Notes: generated by a model not told the origin, from the sequence alone. A stretch of DNA of 64,000 nucleotides from Candidatus Villigracilis adiacens (GCA_016703605.1 JADJBU010000016.1:6006-70005), one strand, 5' to 3'. Shown: positions 34,227-42,279, numbered from the stretch's first letter. Numbers and translations: made by a program.

Positions 34227-35229
34227 TCAATAAAGCCCTGCGGTCTTTTATGGTTGTATTTCTAGCGTCTATTAAATCACGAATACCGATAGGGAAAACC
34301 AAAGGGTGCAAGTTATACCTTTTGTCAGTTAGTAAATTCAACCAACAAATCAAAACTTCAAGTAAATCGTTTTTCTTTACTTTTTTACTCAATAAAGTTT
34401 CTGAAAATTCACCGAGAAGATTGTTTTTCACTAATAATTCCCTGAACCTACTTAGGGAGAGATTATCACCATGCAGGTCAAAGATTGCCTCAATTTTTTC
34501 GAGAAAGATAATTGAACTTGAATAGCTATTGTGTGAACTCTTAAGATATTTTAGAAGACGACCAGCTGCATTATCTTGAATTTGTCGTACCCTTTCTCTT
34601 GTTATAGAAAGTTCTGTAGCGATCTCCTCAAGCTTTTTAGGCTTAAATCCAAACCTAGATATCAACACATATATATAGTTATCTTTTTCGCTTTCCAAAT
34701 AACTTTGGATTATTTCTGCCCAACTAAAATTTATCCTTTTTATATCTTCGGCGGGTTTTTCTGAAATAATTGTTTTAGTGTTATCAACATAACCATCAAT
34801 GAGTTGTTTAATTTTCGTTAATCTCTTTGGACCAATAAAATTAATATTTAGAAGCACGGAGTCGGGTACCCTTTTCAAATCGTCGATCGTTTTAAACCCA
34901 TATTTTTTTAATTTCCCCTTGATTGATGGCAATAAATCAAGAACATCAATGGGAGCTTGAATTGCCTGATTTTGTGTTGGGGCTTCCTGAAAGCTTAATT
35001 GAACAGGTTCTTCTTTGACATTTTCCAGTAATGATGGAGAGTTAGGCATTTCATATAGTGCTTTTGATATCTCATCAAAACTCTTTTGACCAATATTGCG
35101 AATTTGGTACCTTTTTTTAAGAAATTGCCTGAGATCACCAATTGTCAAAATCCCACTTCGAGCAAGTGCGTGAAATGTTCTTCGTGAAAGATTTAGTTTT
35201 TCAATTGAAACATTATCAATATCTTGCAT
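34129..35229 (-). CDS. RNA-polymerase alphaCTD-like / sigma-70 region 4-like protein (probable 5' part)
   Basis: 366 residues as read. Residues 1-60 (VSIEKLNLSRRTFHALARSG, ILTIGDLRQFL, RNIGQKSFDEISKAL) resemble the RNA polymerase alpha C-terminal helix-hairpin-helix domain; about 93-145 is a second HhH (KKYGFKTIDDLKRVP, INFIGPKRLTKIKQLI); about 185-225 (YVLISRFGFKPKKLEEIATE, LSITRERVRQIQDNA) is a sigma region 4 HTH. No region 2 is seen, so it is not a standard sigma factor. ATG 35229 lies 9 nt after vapC. The frame ends at a TGA where a +1 shift would continue into the next frame. Probably a transcription regulator of the island. Confidence 0.75.
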   Translation of the reverse strand: MQDIDNVSIEKLNLSRRTFHALARSGILTIGDLRQFLKKRYQIRNIGQKSFDEISKALYEMPNSPSLLENVKEEPVQLSFQEAPTQNQAIQAPIDVLDLLPSIKGKLKKYGFKTIDDLKRVPDSVLLNINFIGPKRLTKIKQLIDGYVDNTKTIISEKPAEDIKRINFSWAEIIQSYLESEKDNYIYVLISRFGFKPKKLEEIATELSITRERVRQIQDNAAGRLLKYLKSSHNSYSSSIIFLEKIEAIFDLHGDNLSLSRFRELLVKNNLLGEFSETLLSKKVKKNDLLEVLICWLNLLTDKRYNLHPLVFPIGIRDLIDARNTTIKDRRALLNVGTKERKKIKRKVLFTGGITIKEASRNLIQR

Positions 35230-35238
35230 TTTCCCGCC

Positions 35239-35637
35239 TTATATCCAAGAAATCTTGATTTCGCCTTCCAACGACTTAAATTCCTTATCGCCAGTGACCA
35301 ATTCTGCTTTCTTCAATTTCGCCAATGCGGCCGCAAAACAATCGGCGTAGGAAATATTCCCACCAGCCTTGAATGCGGCGGCTTGGCGGGTTAAATTCCA
35401 GTCTGCTTCCACGATCTCAATTCCCATCCCCTTGATTTCATGAATGTACTGGTCTGCGATCTCAGGGGAGTTATTTCGGGCAATGGAATACCAAATCTCC
35501 CCCAAATTTACAACGGTCATCAAAAGGCTGGTATCGCTTTCCACCGCTTTGTGAATCAACCCCCTCACAAAGTCTGCGCCTGGTTCATCTTCAAAGAAAG
35601 CCATCAATGCATACGAGTCAAGAACTTTGGTTGCCAT
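35239..35637 (-). CDS. vapC: VapC-type PIN-domain toxin
   Basis: 132 residues. KVLDSYALMAFFEDEPGADF carries the first acidic residue, VVNLGEIWYSIAR the second, and ISYADCFAAALAKLKKAELV followed by TGDKEF the remaining PIN-domain acids. VapC toxins are RNases, usually cutting tRNA or rRNA. It begins 2 nt after the antitoxin gene, and the AT-rich operon starts 9 nt downstream. Confidence 0.9.
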   Translation of the reverse strand: MATKVLDSYALMAFFEDEPGADFVRGLIHKAVESDTSLLMTVVNLGEIWYSIARNNSPEIADQYIHEIKGMGIEIVEADWNLTRQAAAFKAGGNISYADCFAAALAKLKKAELVTGDKEFKSLEGEIKISWI

Positions 35638-35639
35638 GT

Positions 35640-35870
35640 TTATTTTTCCCTTTCCTTGTCCTTGCGGCGTTCATCCATCAATGTTTTCAACCCGCCCTTT
35701 CCTTTGAGCGAGCCTTGCAATCCTCTGAGATATTGTTCAGTCACAGGCTTCAAGACGATCGCATCCCCAATATCTGTGACGATTATTTTTGTTCCATTCT
35801 TGATCCCGTATTTTCGCCGCAACGAGGCGGGAATAACGATCTGCCCCTTAATGGTTGCGTAGGTTTCCAT
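35640..35870 (-). CDS. vapB: VapB-type AbrB/MazE-fold antitoxin
   Basis: 76 residues. METYATIKGQIVIPASLRRK and YGIKNGTKIIVTDIGDAIVL are the swapped-hairpin SpoVT-AbrB DNA-binding domain; the C-terminal Lys-rich tail (LKGKGGLKTLMDERRKD) would wrap the toxin. AGGAG precedes ATG 35870. Expected to repress its own promoter. Confidence 0.9.
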   Translation of the reverse strand: METYATIKGQIVIPASLRRKYGIKNGTKIIVTDIGDAIVLKPVTEQYLRGLQGSLKGKGGLKTLMDERRKDKEREK

Positions 35871-36001
35871 TTTAGCTCCTTTACATGGAGTATGTTACCT
35901 TAATCTAAAATGTAAGTCAATGGACAAAAAGTATTACTTTTATAAGTAAATCCCCCATTTCTCGACCCTCTCCCTTAATACACCCACGATCCGCACTACC
36001 A

Positions 36002-36009
36002 TTGACCAG
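36002..36009. repeat. left 8-bp target-site duplication
   Basis: TTGACCAG here matches 37405-37412 on the other side of the insertion sequence; the following G residues make the exact boundary ambiguous by one base. Confidence 0.75.
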
Positions 36010-37404
36010 GGGAGCATTCAAATGTTGTAGAAAAGGAGCCTCCGAGAAATCGGGTATAGTACCCGTAGGCAAAAACAAACGGAGGCTCCGCATGAAGTGT
36101 AGCATAGAAACCCTGAGCAAAATGACGGCACTGTTGGTCGCAGATTTTGAAGAGCAGATGAAAACCAGCACAAGTACGAGCGTCGAAATAGAGCAAGGAC
36201 TTCGAGAAACCCTTCAAAGGATTGGGCAGGAAAGTCTAGGGCAACTGCTCACGCTCAAAGACGAACACAATCAGACGACGCAAGAGGCGTGCTCATGCAG
36301 TCAAAGTGCCCGACGAATTTCGCGCCGCGAAGGGAAACTCCTGAGTGTGTTTGGGTGGATCACCTATCGGCGTTCTTATTATGGCTGCGCGCATTGTCAT
36401 CGTTACTGGTACGTATTGGATGAAGAGGAAAACCTGCGGGCTGGAAGCGCCAGTGCGGTGATGAGCCGCCTGTTGGCGTAGCCGGTGTGACCGTTTCGTT
36501 TGAAGAGGCGCAACGGCACATACAAGAATATCTGCGGGTGGATGTTAGCATCAATACCATCCGCGCTGAAACCCAACGGATTGGAGATCTGCAAGCCGAA
36601 CGGGAAAAACAATGGCAGGCAGCGAGTCAGGATTTGCCCAACCTCCAACAGCGAGAAAGAGAGGCTGTTGTCCGTCCGAAACGGCTGTACGGCTCTCTGG
36701 ATGGGGCCTTTGTGCCGCTGGAGGAAGGTTGGAAGGAAGAAAAAACCGTCTGCTGGTATGAAGCAGGGCAACGGTATGGCTCTGCCGAATTACGCGCTGT
36801 CAACCTGAACTACTATACCAGCCTGGAGGAAGCCAGCGTATTTGGCGAGTTGGTTTGGGCAACCGGCTTGCATCATCGTGTGGATCAAGCCGCAGAACTG
36901 GTCTTTGTTTGCGATGCGGCAACCTGGATTTGGAAGATCATCGAACACTACTTCCCGTATGCCGTCCAGATTGTCGATTGGTATCATGCCTGCCAACGTC
37001 TCCATGCCGTGTCAGAAACGCTTGCCGAACAGGAACGCGCGCCTTGGCTTGGAGCACATCAAAGCCGCCCTGTGGGAAGGCGAGGTTCAAGAAGTCATCC
37101 AAATACTTCAAGAGACGTTCAACAGGCATCCCTCTTCTGAACTCATCCAAAGTGCCATCACTTATTACCAGAATAATCAAACCCGCATGGCTTATGCCCA
37201 TTTCAGAAAGCAGGGCTATTTTATTGGCAGCGGCACAGTCGAAAGCGCTTGCAAGCAGATTGTTTCTTTACGCTTGAAACGCCCAGGAGCGCGTTGGACT
37301 AAGGATGGCGCCTCTGCGGTGGCCAAGGCTCGCGCCGCTTGGATTAGCCATCATTGGGACGCTTTACCTCTGGCTGCTTGATTCTACAGAATTTGAATGC
37401 TCCC
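36010..37404 (+). mobile_element. ISKra4-family insertion sequence (1395 bp)
   Basis: Terminal inverted repeats GGGAGCATTCAAAT (left 36010-36023; right end inverted to 37404) extend imperfectly to about 23 bp (…TGTAGAA). It is flanked by the 8-bp duplication TTGACCAG. Size and 8-bp duplication fit the small (ISMich2-like) group of the ISKra4 family. The transposase is in three frames, so the copy is probably inactive unless frameshifting is programmed. The clean duplication implies a fairly recent insertion just beside vapBC and just upstream of a 25-codon gene. Confidence 0.88.
36092..37381 (+). pseudogene. ISKra4-type DDE transposase, frame-disrupted
   Basis: The coding sequence starts at ATG 36092 (GGAGG upstream) and proceeds through a zinc-finger-like part (FGWITYRRSYYGCAHCHRYW). 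It stops at 36481 and resumes in another frame at about 36475-36487 (AGVTVSFEEAQRHIQEYLRV, YGSLDGAFVPLEEGWKEE, VFVCDAATWIWKII, VQIVDWYHACQRL). It shifts again near 37030-37060 and ends with GLEHIKAALWEGEV, YFIGSGTVESACKQIVSLRL and KRPGARWTKDGASAV. All catalytic blocks are present across the frames. Either decay or translational frameshifting; two shifts favour decay. Confidence 0.85.
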
Positions 37405-37412
37405 TTGACCAG
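37405..37412. repeat. right 8-bp target-site duplication
   Basis: TTGACCAG, direct copy of 36002-36009. Confidence 0.75.
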
Positions 37413-37438
37413 GGCGTATAATTTACAGGGAGAACATT

Positions 37439-37516
37439 ATGATAGTATTTATCATTGTCCTAACAGTCATTGGCATCGTCATCGCAATCGCCATCTACGA
37501 CCATTACCGCAAGTGA
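37439..37516 (+). CDS. 25-residue single-span membrane peptide
   Basis: ATG 37439 preceded by GGGAGAA at good spacing; product begins MIVFIIVLTVIGIVIAIAIY and ends DHYRK, one hydrophobic helix with a charged tail. A TATAAT lies at 37418-37423. Too short for family assignment. The IS lies immediately upstream and probably separated it from older upstream control sequence. Confidence 0.5.
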   Translation: MIVFIIVLTVIGIVIAIAIYDHYRK

Positions 37517-37521
37517 GCCTA

Positions 37522-37600
37522 CCCATTCACTATTCACTATTCACTATTCACTACTCACTATTCACTACTCACTATTCACTACTCACTACTCACTACTCTC
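37522..37600. repeat. GTGAATAG/GTGAGTAG tandem repeat
   Basis: About a dozen 7- to 8-base units (cactatt/cactact on the plus strand). On the minus strand the last codons and the TAG stop of the oxidoreductase gene (ending at 37579) are made of this repeat. Confidence 0.8.
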
Positions 37601-39096
37601 TTCCCTTTCCTCCTCTTCCTCCCCCTCATCATCAAACTTTCGATCCAGGCTGCCATCGGCTCGGGTGGCGGGTAACTTTCAATTTCAAACTCTTCCAAGC
37701 CTTTTGCACGCAGTACACGGTTGGCGGCTTCGAGTCCGGTGACACAGGCGCGTTCTAAAAAGAAGGCGGGCGTTTCGTGACGCACCCAGTCGCCAGCACA
37801 AAATAGATTCTCCCACGGCGTTTCAATGCCCAAATGCGTTCCGCGTTTGCCCAGCGACGGCAGCGTATGCGTGCCTGCATTGCGCTGCAAATACGGCGCG
37901 ATGAGATATCCCTTCAACTCGGGGAAGGCGCGGTTCACATCCGTGATCACATTCGCCAGCAAAACCGCATCGGGCTGAGCCAGCACACTGGGCGGTCCGT
38001 AGACATGCGCTTCGATACATGCGCCGCCGGTTTCGGCGTGCCAGGTTTTATACGAGTCATAAATGCGCTCAAGCCAGAAAAAATTATGCATCACAAAGTC
38101 ACCGCTGAACATGCCCGCTTCGGGTCCACGGCGCGGCGAGTTACTGAACCACAAACGGATGACTGCATGACCAAGCCCATGCGGGAAGAACAAATCGTCA
38201 GCGGGGAAACTGCTTTTGATGATCGATTCAGCTCCGGGTGAGTCTGAAGCGAGGATGACAAAGGGAGCCTCGTCCACGCCGCTAGTTCCATCCTGCTCCC
38301 AATGCACAGACCAGCTCGCATCCCGCGCAGCGTCCACACGCTTCACTCGTGACTTGAATCGAATCTCACCACCCAAGCTTTGAATCTTCGCCGATAGTTT
38401 TTCGCAGACCTCGCCGCCGCCGTTGGGAAGATATTCGAACGCCCAGGCGTCGCGGCGCATGAGAGTGTAAAAACGCAGGAAAGCGAGGAAGCCCGCCAGT
38501 GGAACTTGATCGGGGTCGGTGGCGAGCCCGTTGCGCGTGAGACCGAAAAAGAGTGAGCGGAAGGCGGGTCCCCATTTCTTGAGCGCGCCGCCGAAAGTGA
38601 AACCCTCCATCGGCTGATTCTCGACGAAGGGATCAATGCCCAGCGCCATCACCAACACCGACCAGACGTTGAAAATGGAGAGCATGTCGCGCAAGGTGAG
38701 CATGCCCCAAAAACGCGGCGAAAGAAAAAGTTGAATGTAATGAAAGGGCGCAGGGATGATGCTGTTGCGAATGGCACTGCCAATGTTCGCGCGTCGGACG
38801 TGATCGCCCACGCGGTAGATCCATTGCTCGTCGGTGGCGGGCGTGAATTGGTTGACAATGTCATGCCGCCGCAACATGGATTTGAGATTGCGATACGAAG
38901 ACCAGATTCCATGCACGCCATGTTCGGCTAGAAATTTTTTGCCTTTGACATCCGTTTCAGGCAAACCCGCCAAGCGACCGCCGATATGTTCGTTTGACTC
39001 GAGGATGAACGGTTTCAGTCCGCGCTCGGCGAGGTGCAGGGCGGCAGTGAGACCAGCAACTCCCCCGCCTATGATGATGACGTCGTGTTTGTCCAT
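37579..39096 (-). CDS. FAD-dependent amine-oxidase/phytoene-desaturase-like oxidoreductase
   Basis: 505 residues. DVIIIGGGVAGLTAALHLAE is the FAD-binding Rossmann motif, followed by LESNEHIGGRLAGL (GG-R motif). The C-terminal WENLFCAGDWVRHETPAFFL is the second FAD contact of the amine oxidase/carotenoid desaturase superfamily. Possibly acts on isoprenoids (HpnE or CrtI relatives), but the substrate cannot be fixed. The final VSSE-stop is encoded by a repeat. ATG 39096 is preceded by TATAAT and a 7-nt spacer without Shine-Dalgarno sequence. Confidence 0.82.
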   Translation of the reverse strand: MDKHDVIIIGGGVAGLTAALHLAERGLKPFILESNEHIGGRLAGLPETDVKGKKFLAEHGVHGIWSSYRNLKSMLRRHDIVNQFTPATDEQWIYRVGDHVRRANIGSAIRNSIIPAPFHYIQLFLSPRFWGMLTLRDMLSIFNVWSVLVMALGIDPFVENQPMEGFTFGGALKKWGPAFRSLFFGLTRNGLATDPDQVPLAGFLAFLRFYTLMRRDAWAFEYLPNGGGEVCEKLSAKIQSLGGEIRFKSRVKRVDAARDASWSVHWEQDGTSGVDEAPFVILASDSPGAESIIKSSFPADDLFFPHGLGHAVIRLWFSNSPRRGPEAGMFSGDFVMHNFFWLERIYDSYKTWHAETGGACIEAHVYGPPSVLAQPDAVLLANVITDVNRAFPELKGYLIAPYLQRNAGTHTLPSLGKRGTHLGIETPWENLFCAGDWVRHETPAFFLERACVTGLEAANRVLRAKGLEEFEIESYPPPEPMAAWIESLMMRGRKRRKGKRVVSSE

Positions 39097-39103
39097 TGGG
39101 GTG

Positions 39104-39109
39104 ATTATA
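39104..39109 (-). promoter_or_regulatory. leaderless -10 promoter box
   Basis: Minus-strand TATAAT, spacer caccccA, then ATG at 39096. Confidence 0.65.
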
Positions 39110-39126
39110 AAGTAGAGCCTTTAATG

Positions 39127-39199
39127 TGTCATGCTGAGCGAAGCGAAGCATCTCTACCGATGGGCGTAGAGACCCTTCGCTGTCGCTCAGGGTGACATG
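39127..39199. repeat. dispersed inverted repeat (tgtca..tgagcga family)
   Basis: gtcatgctgagcgaagcgaagcatctctac and its imperfect inverse gtagagacccttcgctgtcgctcagggtgacat surround a short spacer. The same words form the ends of the block at 21240-21521. Confidence 0.7.
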
Positions 39200-39215
39200 C
39201 CGGGGAATTTATATA

Positions 39216-39224
39216 TGGTAAAAT
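39216..39224 (+). promoter_or_regulatory. extended -10 of tRNA-Ser(UGA)
   Basis: TGGTAAAAT 32 nt before the tRNA 5' end. Confidence 0.5.
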
Positions 39225-39256
39225 CGCTTCCGCCTCCGACAAAAGTCGGTTCCTAT

Positions 39257-39341
39257 GGAGGGATGGCCGAGCGGCTGAAGGCGCATGTCTTGAAAACATG
39301 TTTGGTGAAAGCCAACGTGGGTTCGAATCCCACTCCCTCCG
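39257..39341 (+). tRNA. tRNA-Ser (anticodon UGA)
   Basis: Acceptor GGAGGGA pairs with TCCCTCC, discriminator G at 39341. Anticodon stem CATGT/ACATG encloses CT-TGA-AA with TGA at 39291-39293. A class II long variable arm (TTTGGTGAAAGCCAA) and T-arm GTGGGTTCGAATCCCAC complete it. No CCA is encoded. Confidence 0.95.
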
Positions 39342-39381
39342 CCTTACAATTCGGGTATAAGCCCTGTACCCGGCGCACGTG

Positions 39382-39409
39382 TTGACGATTTTTGATTTGC
39401 GATTACAAT
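39382..39409 (+). promoter_or_regulatory. sigma-70 promoter of tRNA-Ser(GCU)
   Basis: TTGACG (39382-39387), 16-nt spacer, TACAAT (39404-39409), 32 nt before the tRNA. Confidence 0.7.
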
Positions 39410-39441
39410 ATCAAGCGTCAGACGAGCAGTTGTACATTGTT

Positions 39442-39528
39442 GGGGAGGTGCCAGAGTGGCTGAATGGGCTCGCCTGCTAAGTGAGTGCTGGGTTAAACCA
39501 GTCGCGGGTTCGAATCCCGCCCTCTCCG
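39442..39528 (+). tRNA. tRNA-Ser (anticodon GCU)
   Basis: Acceptor GGGGAGG pairs with CCTCTCC (one G-U), discriminator G at 39528, anticodon GCT at 39476-39478 in CTGCTAA, long variable arm, T-arm GCGGGTTCGAATCCCGC. No encoded CCA. A terminator hairpin AAAACGCA/TGCGTTTTT follows at once, and its 3' 20 nt begin a tandem repeat. Confidence 0.95.
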
Positions 39529-39763
39529 CTAAAACGCATTCGCAAGAGTGCGTTTTTGTTTTCCAGTCGCGCGCCCCCATTGAGGGGATGGTATTCGAAT
39601 CCCGCCCTCTCCGCTAAAACGCATTCGCAAGAGTGCGTTTTTGTTTTCCAGTCGCGCGCCCCCATTGAGGGGATGGTATTCGAATCCCGCCCTCTCCGCT
39701 AAAACGCATTCGCAAGAGTGCGTTTTTGTTTTCCAGTCGCGCGCCCCCATTGAGGGGATGGTA
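39509..39763 (+). repeat. three 85-bp tandem copies of tRNA-Ser 3' end plus terminator
   Basis: Copies start at 39509, 39594 and 39679 with exactly 85-bp period and seem identical. Each holds the last 20 nt of tRNA-Ser(GCU) (TTCGAATCCCGCC…), the AAAACGCA/TGCGTTTTT terminator hairpin, and a GC-rich tail with CCCC/GGGG. Copy 1 is the real tRNA end; the other two have only tata/ggta sequence upstream and cannot make a tRNA. Confidence 0.93.
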
Positions 39764-39834
39764 TTTCCCAACCTGACCTTCTTATCAAGAATCCAGCGTT
39801 TCGCGCTTTGCCTTTACGCATCACGCATCGCATT

Positions 39835-40674
39835 TTACGCCCTGCGTTTTCCCTTCAACGAGTTCACCTTCTCGTATACTTCTTTTTTATTCCAACCGCT
39901 TGGTCCCGCCAGTTCGGCAGATAATTCCTTCGCAGATTTGCCCGCCTTTAATCCCTCTTCGAGGGCTTTCAGCAACTCATCCTCTTCCCATTGTTCGTTT
40001 CCCACTTTCGCCCTCCCTTCGATCACCAGCGTAAATTCTCCGCGCGGCTCCTTCGATTTGAAATGCTCGACCGCGCCGCTGACCGTTCCGCGCCAGTATT
40101 CTTCGTGGAGTTTGGTCATCTCGCGGGCGACGCAGATGCGGCGGTCGCCCAATACGGCAAGGAGGTCTTCGAGCGAGTCCGCGATACGGTGCGGGGTTTC
40201 GAGAAAGATCAGGGTGTGGGGCAGGTTTGCAACCTGTTCCACAAAGTTGCGTCTTTCGCCGGATTTGTGGGGCAGGAAGCCAAGGTAGAGAAAGGAATCG
40301 CTGGCAAGCCCGGATGCGCTCAAGGCGGCGATGGGAGCCGAGGGACCAGGGACAGGAATAACGTCGAAGGATGAAGCGAGGGCGGCCCGGGCCAACTCGT
40401 AGCCGGGATCGTTTATTCCCGGAGTCCCCGCATCCGAGACCAGAGCCACATCGCCTTGCGAGAGATGATCGAGGATGAAATCCAGTTTGTTCAGTTTGTT
40501 GTGTTCCCAATAACTGGTTAATTTATTTTTGATGCCGAAGCGTTCAAGGAGTTTTCCCGTGTGGCGCGTATCTTCAGCGGCAATGAGGACCGCCTCGCGC
40601 AGGACTTTCAATGCGCGCGGACTGATGTCATCGAGATTGCCGATTGGCGTGGCGACAAGGTACAGGGTTCCCAT
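39835..40674 (-). CDS. rsmI: 16S rRNA (cytidine-1402-2'-O)-methyltransferase
   Basis: 279 residues of the tetrapyrrole-methylase fold: LYLVATPIGNLDDISPRAL, IAAEDTRHTGKLLERFGI, LVSDAGTPGINDPGYEL, VPGPSAPIAALSASG and FLGFLPHKSGER, then FLETPHRI. It methylates C1402 of 16S rRNA using SAM. ATG 40674 lies 6 nt after a TAGAAT box. Confidence 0.95.
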   Translation of the reverse strand: MGTLYLVATPIGNLDDISPRALKVLREAVLIAAEDTRHTGKLLERFGIKNKLTSYWEHNKLNKLDFILDHLSQGDVALVSDAGTPGINDPGYELARAALASSFDVIPVPGPSAPIAALSASGLASDSFLYLGFLPHKSGERRNFVEQVANLPHTLIFLETPHRIADSLEDLLAVLGDRRICVAREMTKLHEEYWRGTVSGAVEHFKSKEPRGEFTLVIEGRAKVGNEQWEEDELLKALEEGLKAGKSAKELSAELAGPSGWNKKEVYEKVNSLKGKRRA

Positions 40675-40680
40675 GCTGCA

Positions 40681-40686
40681 ATTCTA
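40681..40686 (-). promoter_or_regulatory. leaderless -10 promoter box of rsmI
   Basis: Minus-strand TG-A-TAGAAT (extended -10), spacer tgcagc, ATG at 40674. Confidence 0.65.
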
Positions 40687-40701
40687 TCATCCGCCTGAAA
40701 T

Positions 40702-40730
40702 AAAAATCGGGCGCTTGTAAACGCCCGATC
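40702..40730 (-). terminator. terminator after PknB kinase
   Basis: ATCGGGCG pairs with CGCCCGAT; on the minus strand TTTTTA follows. It lies just past the kinase stop. Confidence 0.8.
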
Positions 40731-40735
40731 TGTTT

Positions 40736-42208
40736 TTATCCGCCGCATCCCTTGAGTTGGATTTCGATCACTTTGCACCCGGCTTCCTCTTTTGGGATCG
40801 CAACACAACATGCGTCTTCGGCATTGAAGGTCGAATCCGCCGAGCATTGCGCAAGGTCCTGTTCGGAAAGTTCGGGCGGCAGGCAGACCTGGAGCTGCAC
40901 AACGGCAAAACTTGAACCGGTGCAGGAGATGACCTTTTCGCCATTTTTAACGACTTCCTGCCGGCACTTGGAGCCATCGGTGTTCAAAACAGTGAAAACA
41001 GCGTTTTCTTCCATTGCGGCGTAGGCGTAGGGTATCTTTTGCACACAGAAGTTGTCAGTTTCCTTTGCGCTGGAGACGGGGAAGGCGGCATCTGCGGAAC
41101 AGGCGGGGGCGTAAGCCGGACCGGTTGCCGTCGGCTCAGATGTGGCGGTGATCACAACGGTGACGAGTTCGGAGGGGCTGTCGGTTTGTGCGGCAGACGG
41201 CTCTGTCTCCGTCGCCGTAACGTCTGGCACAAATAGCTGGTTGCGCAGGAGGAGAAAACCGATGACGGCAACCAAAAGGACAACCCCGCCCACGATCAGC
41301 CCGGTGTTTAGTCCGCGTGAGGCGGGTTTGGCGGCGGGAGGAGCAAGGCGCGAGGCAATGCCGCTGTTGGTGGAGAAGGTCAGGTTTCCGACGCTTCCGG
41401 TTGCAACCAGGTTCAGGGCTTTTGCCAGTTCGACGGTGTTTGCAAAGCGCTGGTCTCGATCCTTTGCCATGGCGGTCTTGATGACCGAATCGACCTCTGC
41501 TTTCAGGTTCGGCAGGACTTTGAGAATCTCAGGGACCGGGTCGGTGATGTGCTTAACGACCACCCCCATGGGCGTGTCGGCGCTGTAGGGCTGATGCCCG
41601 GTCAGCATTTGGTAGACGATGACGCCCAGCCCATAGACGTCGCTGCGAAGGTCGATCTCGGTTCCCTGCGCCTGTTCGGGACTCATGTAGGCGGGGGTAC
41701 CGATCACGCCGGAACCGGTCAGGTTGCTGGTCGATTCGGTCAGTTTGGCAACGCCGAAATCTGAGATGAAAGGTTCGCCGGTCTCGTCGAAGAGGATGTT
41801 GTCGGGCTTCAAATCGCGGTGGATCACGCCTTTGCGATGCGCGTACGCAAGACCCTGGGCGACCCTTTCGATGATCTTTGCCGTATCCTCGATCGGGATT
41901 GGACCCTTTTCGATCACATCCGAGAGGGAGCCGCCGTTCATGAAGCGCATGACGAAGTAAGGCTGTCCGTTGACCTCCCCCGCGTCATAGATCGGCACGA
42001 TGGCAGGATGTTCGAGCGAGGCGATCAACTTGATCTCGCGTTCGAACCTCGAACGAAACTGCGGATCGTGCAGCATTTCGCGCGGCAGAACCTTGATGGC
42101 AACCTCACGCCCAGAGTTGGGGTCGTAGGCGCGGTAGACGGTTGCCATGCCGCCGCGGCCGAGTTCCGATTTGACTTCGTAGCGTCCGATTTGTTCAGGG
42201 AGTGGCAT
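40736..42208 (-). CDS. PknB-type Ser/Thr protein kinase with single membrane span
   Basis: 490 residues. Kinase motifs: LGRGGMATVYRAYD, VAIKVLPREM, HRDLKPDNILFDE, SDFGVAKLTES and TPAYMSPEQAQG. A membrane helix follows at about 303-326 (GLIVGGVVLLVAVIGFLLL), then a Thr/Glu-rich linker and a Cys-containing extracytoplasmic domain of about 130 residues (at least eight Cys) that I cannot assign. ATG 42208 is chosen because the PLPEQIGRYEV start is typical and a TATACT box lies 7 nt upstream. Confidence 0.9.
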   Translation of the reverse strand: MPLPEQIGRYEVKSELGRGGMATVYRAYDPNSGREVAIKVLPREMLHDPQFRSRFEREIKLIASLEHPAIVPIYDAGEVNGQPYFVMRFMNGGSLSDVIEKGPIPIEDTAKIIERVAQGLAYAHRKGVIHRDLKPDNILFDETGEPFISDFGVAKLTESTSNLTGSGVIGTPAYMSPEQAQGTEIDLRSDVYGLGVIVYQMLTGHQPYSADTPMGVVVKHITDPVPEILKVLPNLKAEVDSVIKTAMAKDRDQRFANTVELAKALNLVATGSVGNLTFSTNSGIASRLAPPAAKPASRGLNTGLIVGGVVLLVAVIGFLLLRNQLFVPDVTATETEPSAAQTDSPSELVTVVITATSEPTATGPAYAPACSADAAFPVSSAKETDNFCVQKIPYAYAAMEENAVFTVLNTDGSKCRQEVVKNGEKVISCTGSSFAVVQLQVCLPPELSEQDLAQCSADSTFNAEDACCVAIPKEEAGCKVIEIQLKGCGG

Positions 42209-42215
42209 GACCGCT

Positions 42216-42221
42216 AGTATA
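42216..42221 (-). promoter_or_regulatory. leaderless -10 promoter box of kinase
   Basis: Minus-strand TATACT, spacer agcggtc, ATG at 42208; no Shine-Dalgarno sequence. Confidence 0.6.
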
Positions 42222-42279
42222 AACCAGCCAAAACAAGGGCGCAAGAAGAAATGACAGGCATAATATGATATTGGAATAT

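Noticed and set aside
37405..37423. Promoter TTGACC...TATAAT right of the IS
   Set aside because: The two hexamers are only 7 nt apart; TTGACC is part of the target duplication.
39509..39763. CRISPR-like reading of the 85-bp repeats
   Set aside because: Units are contiguous and identical without variable spacers.
39477..39771. Overlapping frames through the 85-bp repeats
   Set aside because: Generated by the tRNA 3'-end tandem repeat; the period (85) is not a multiple of three and products are repeats of repeat.
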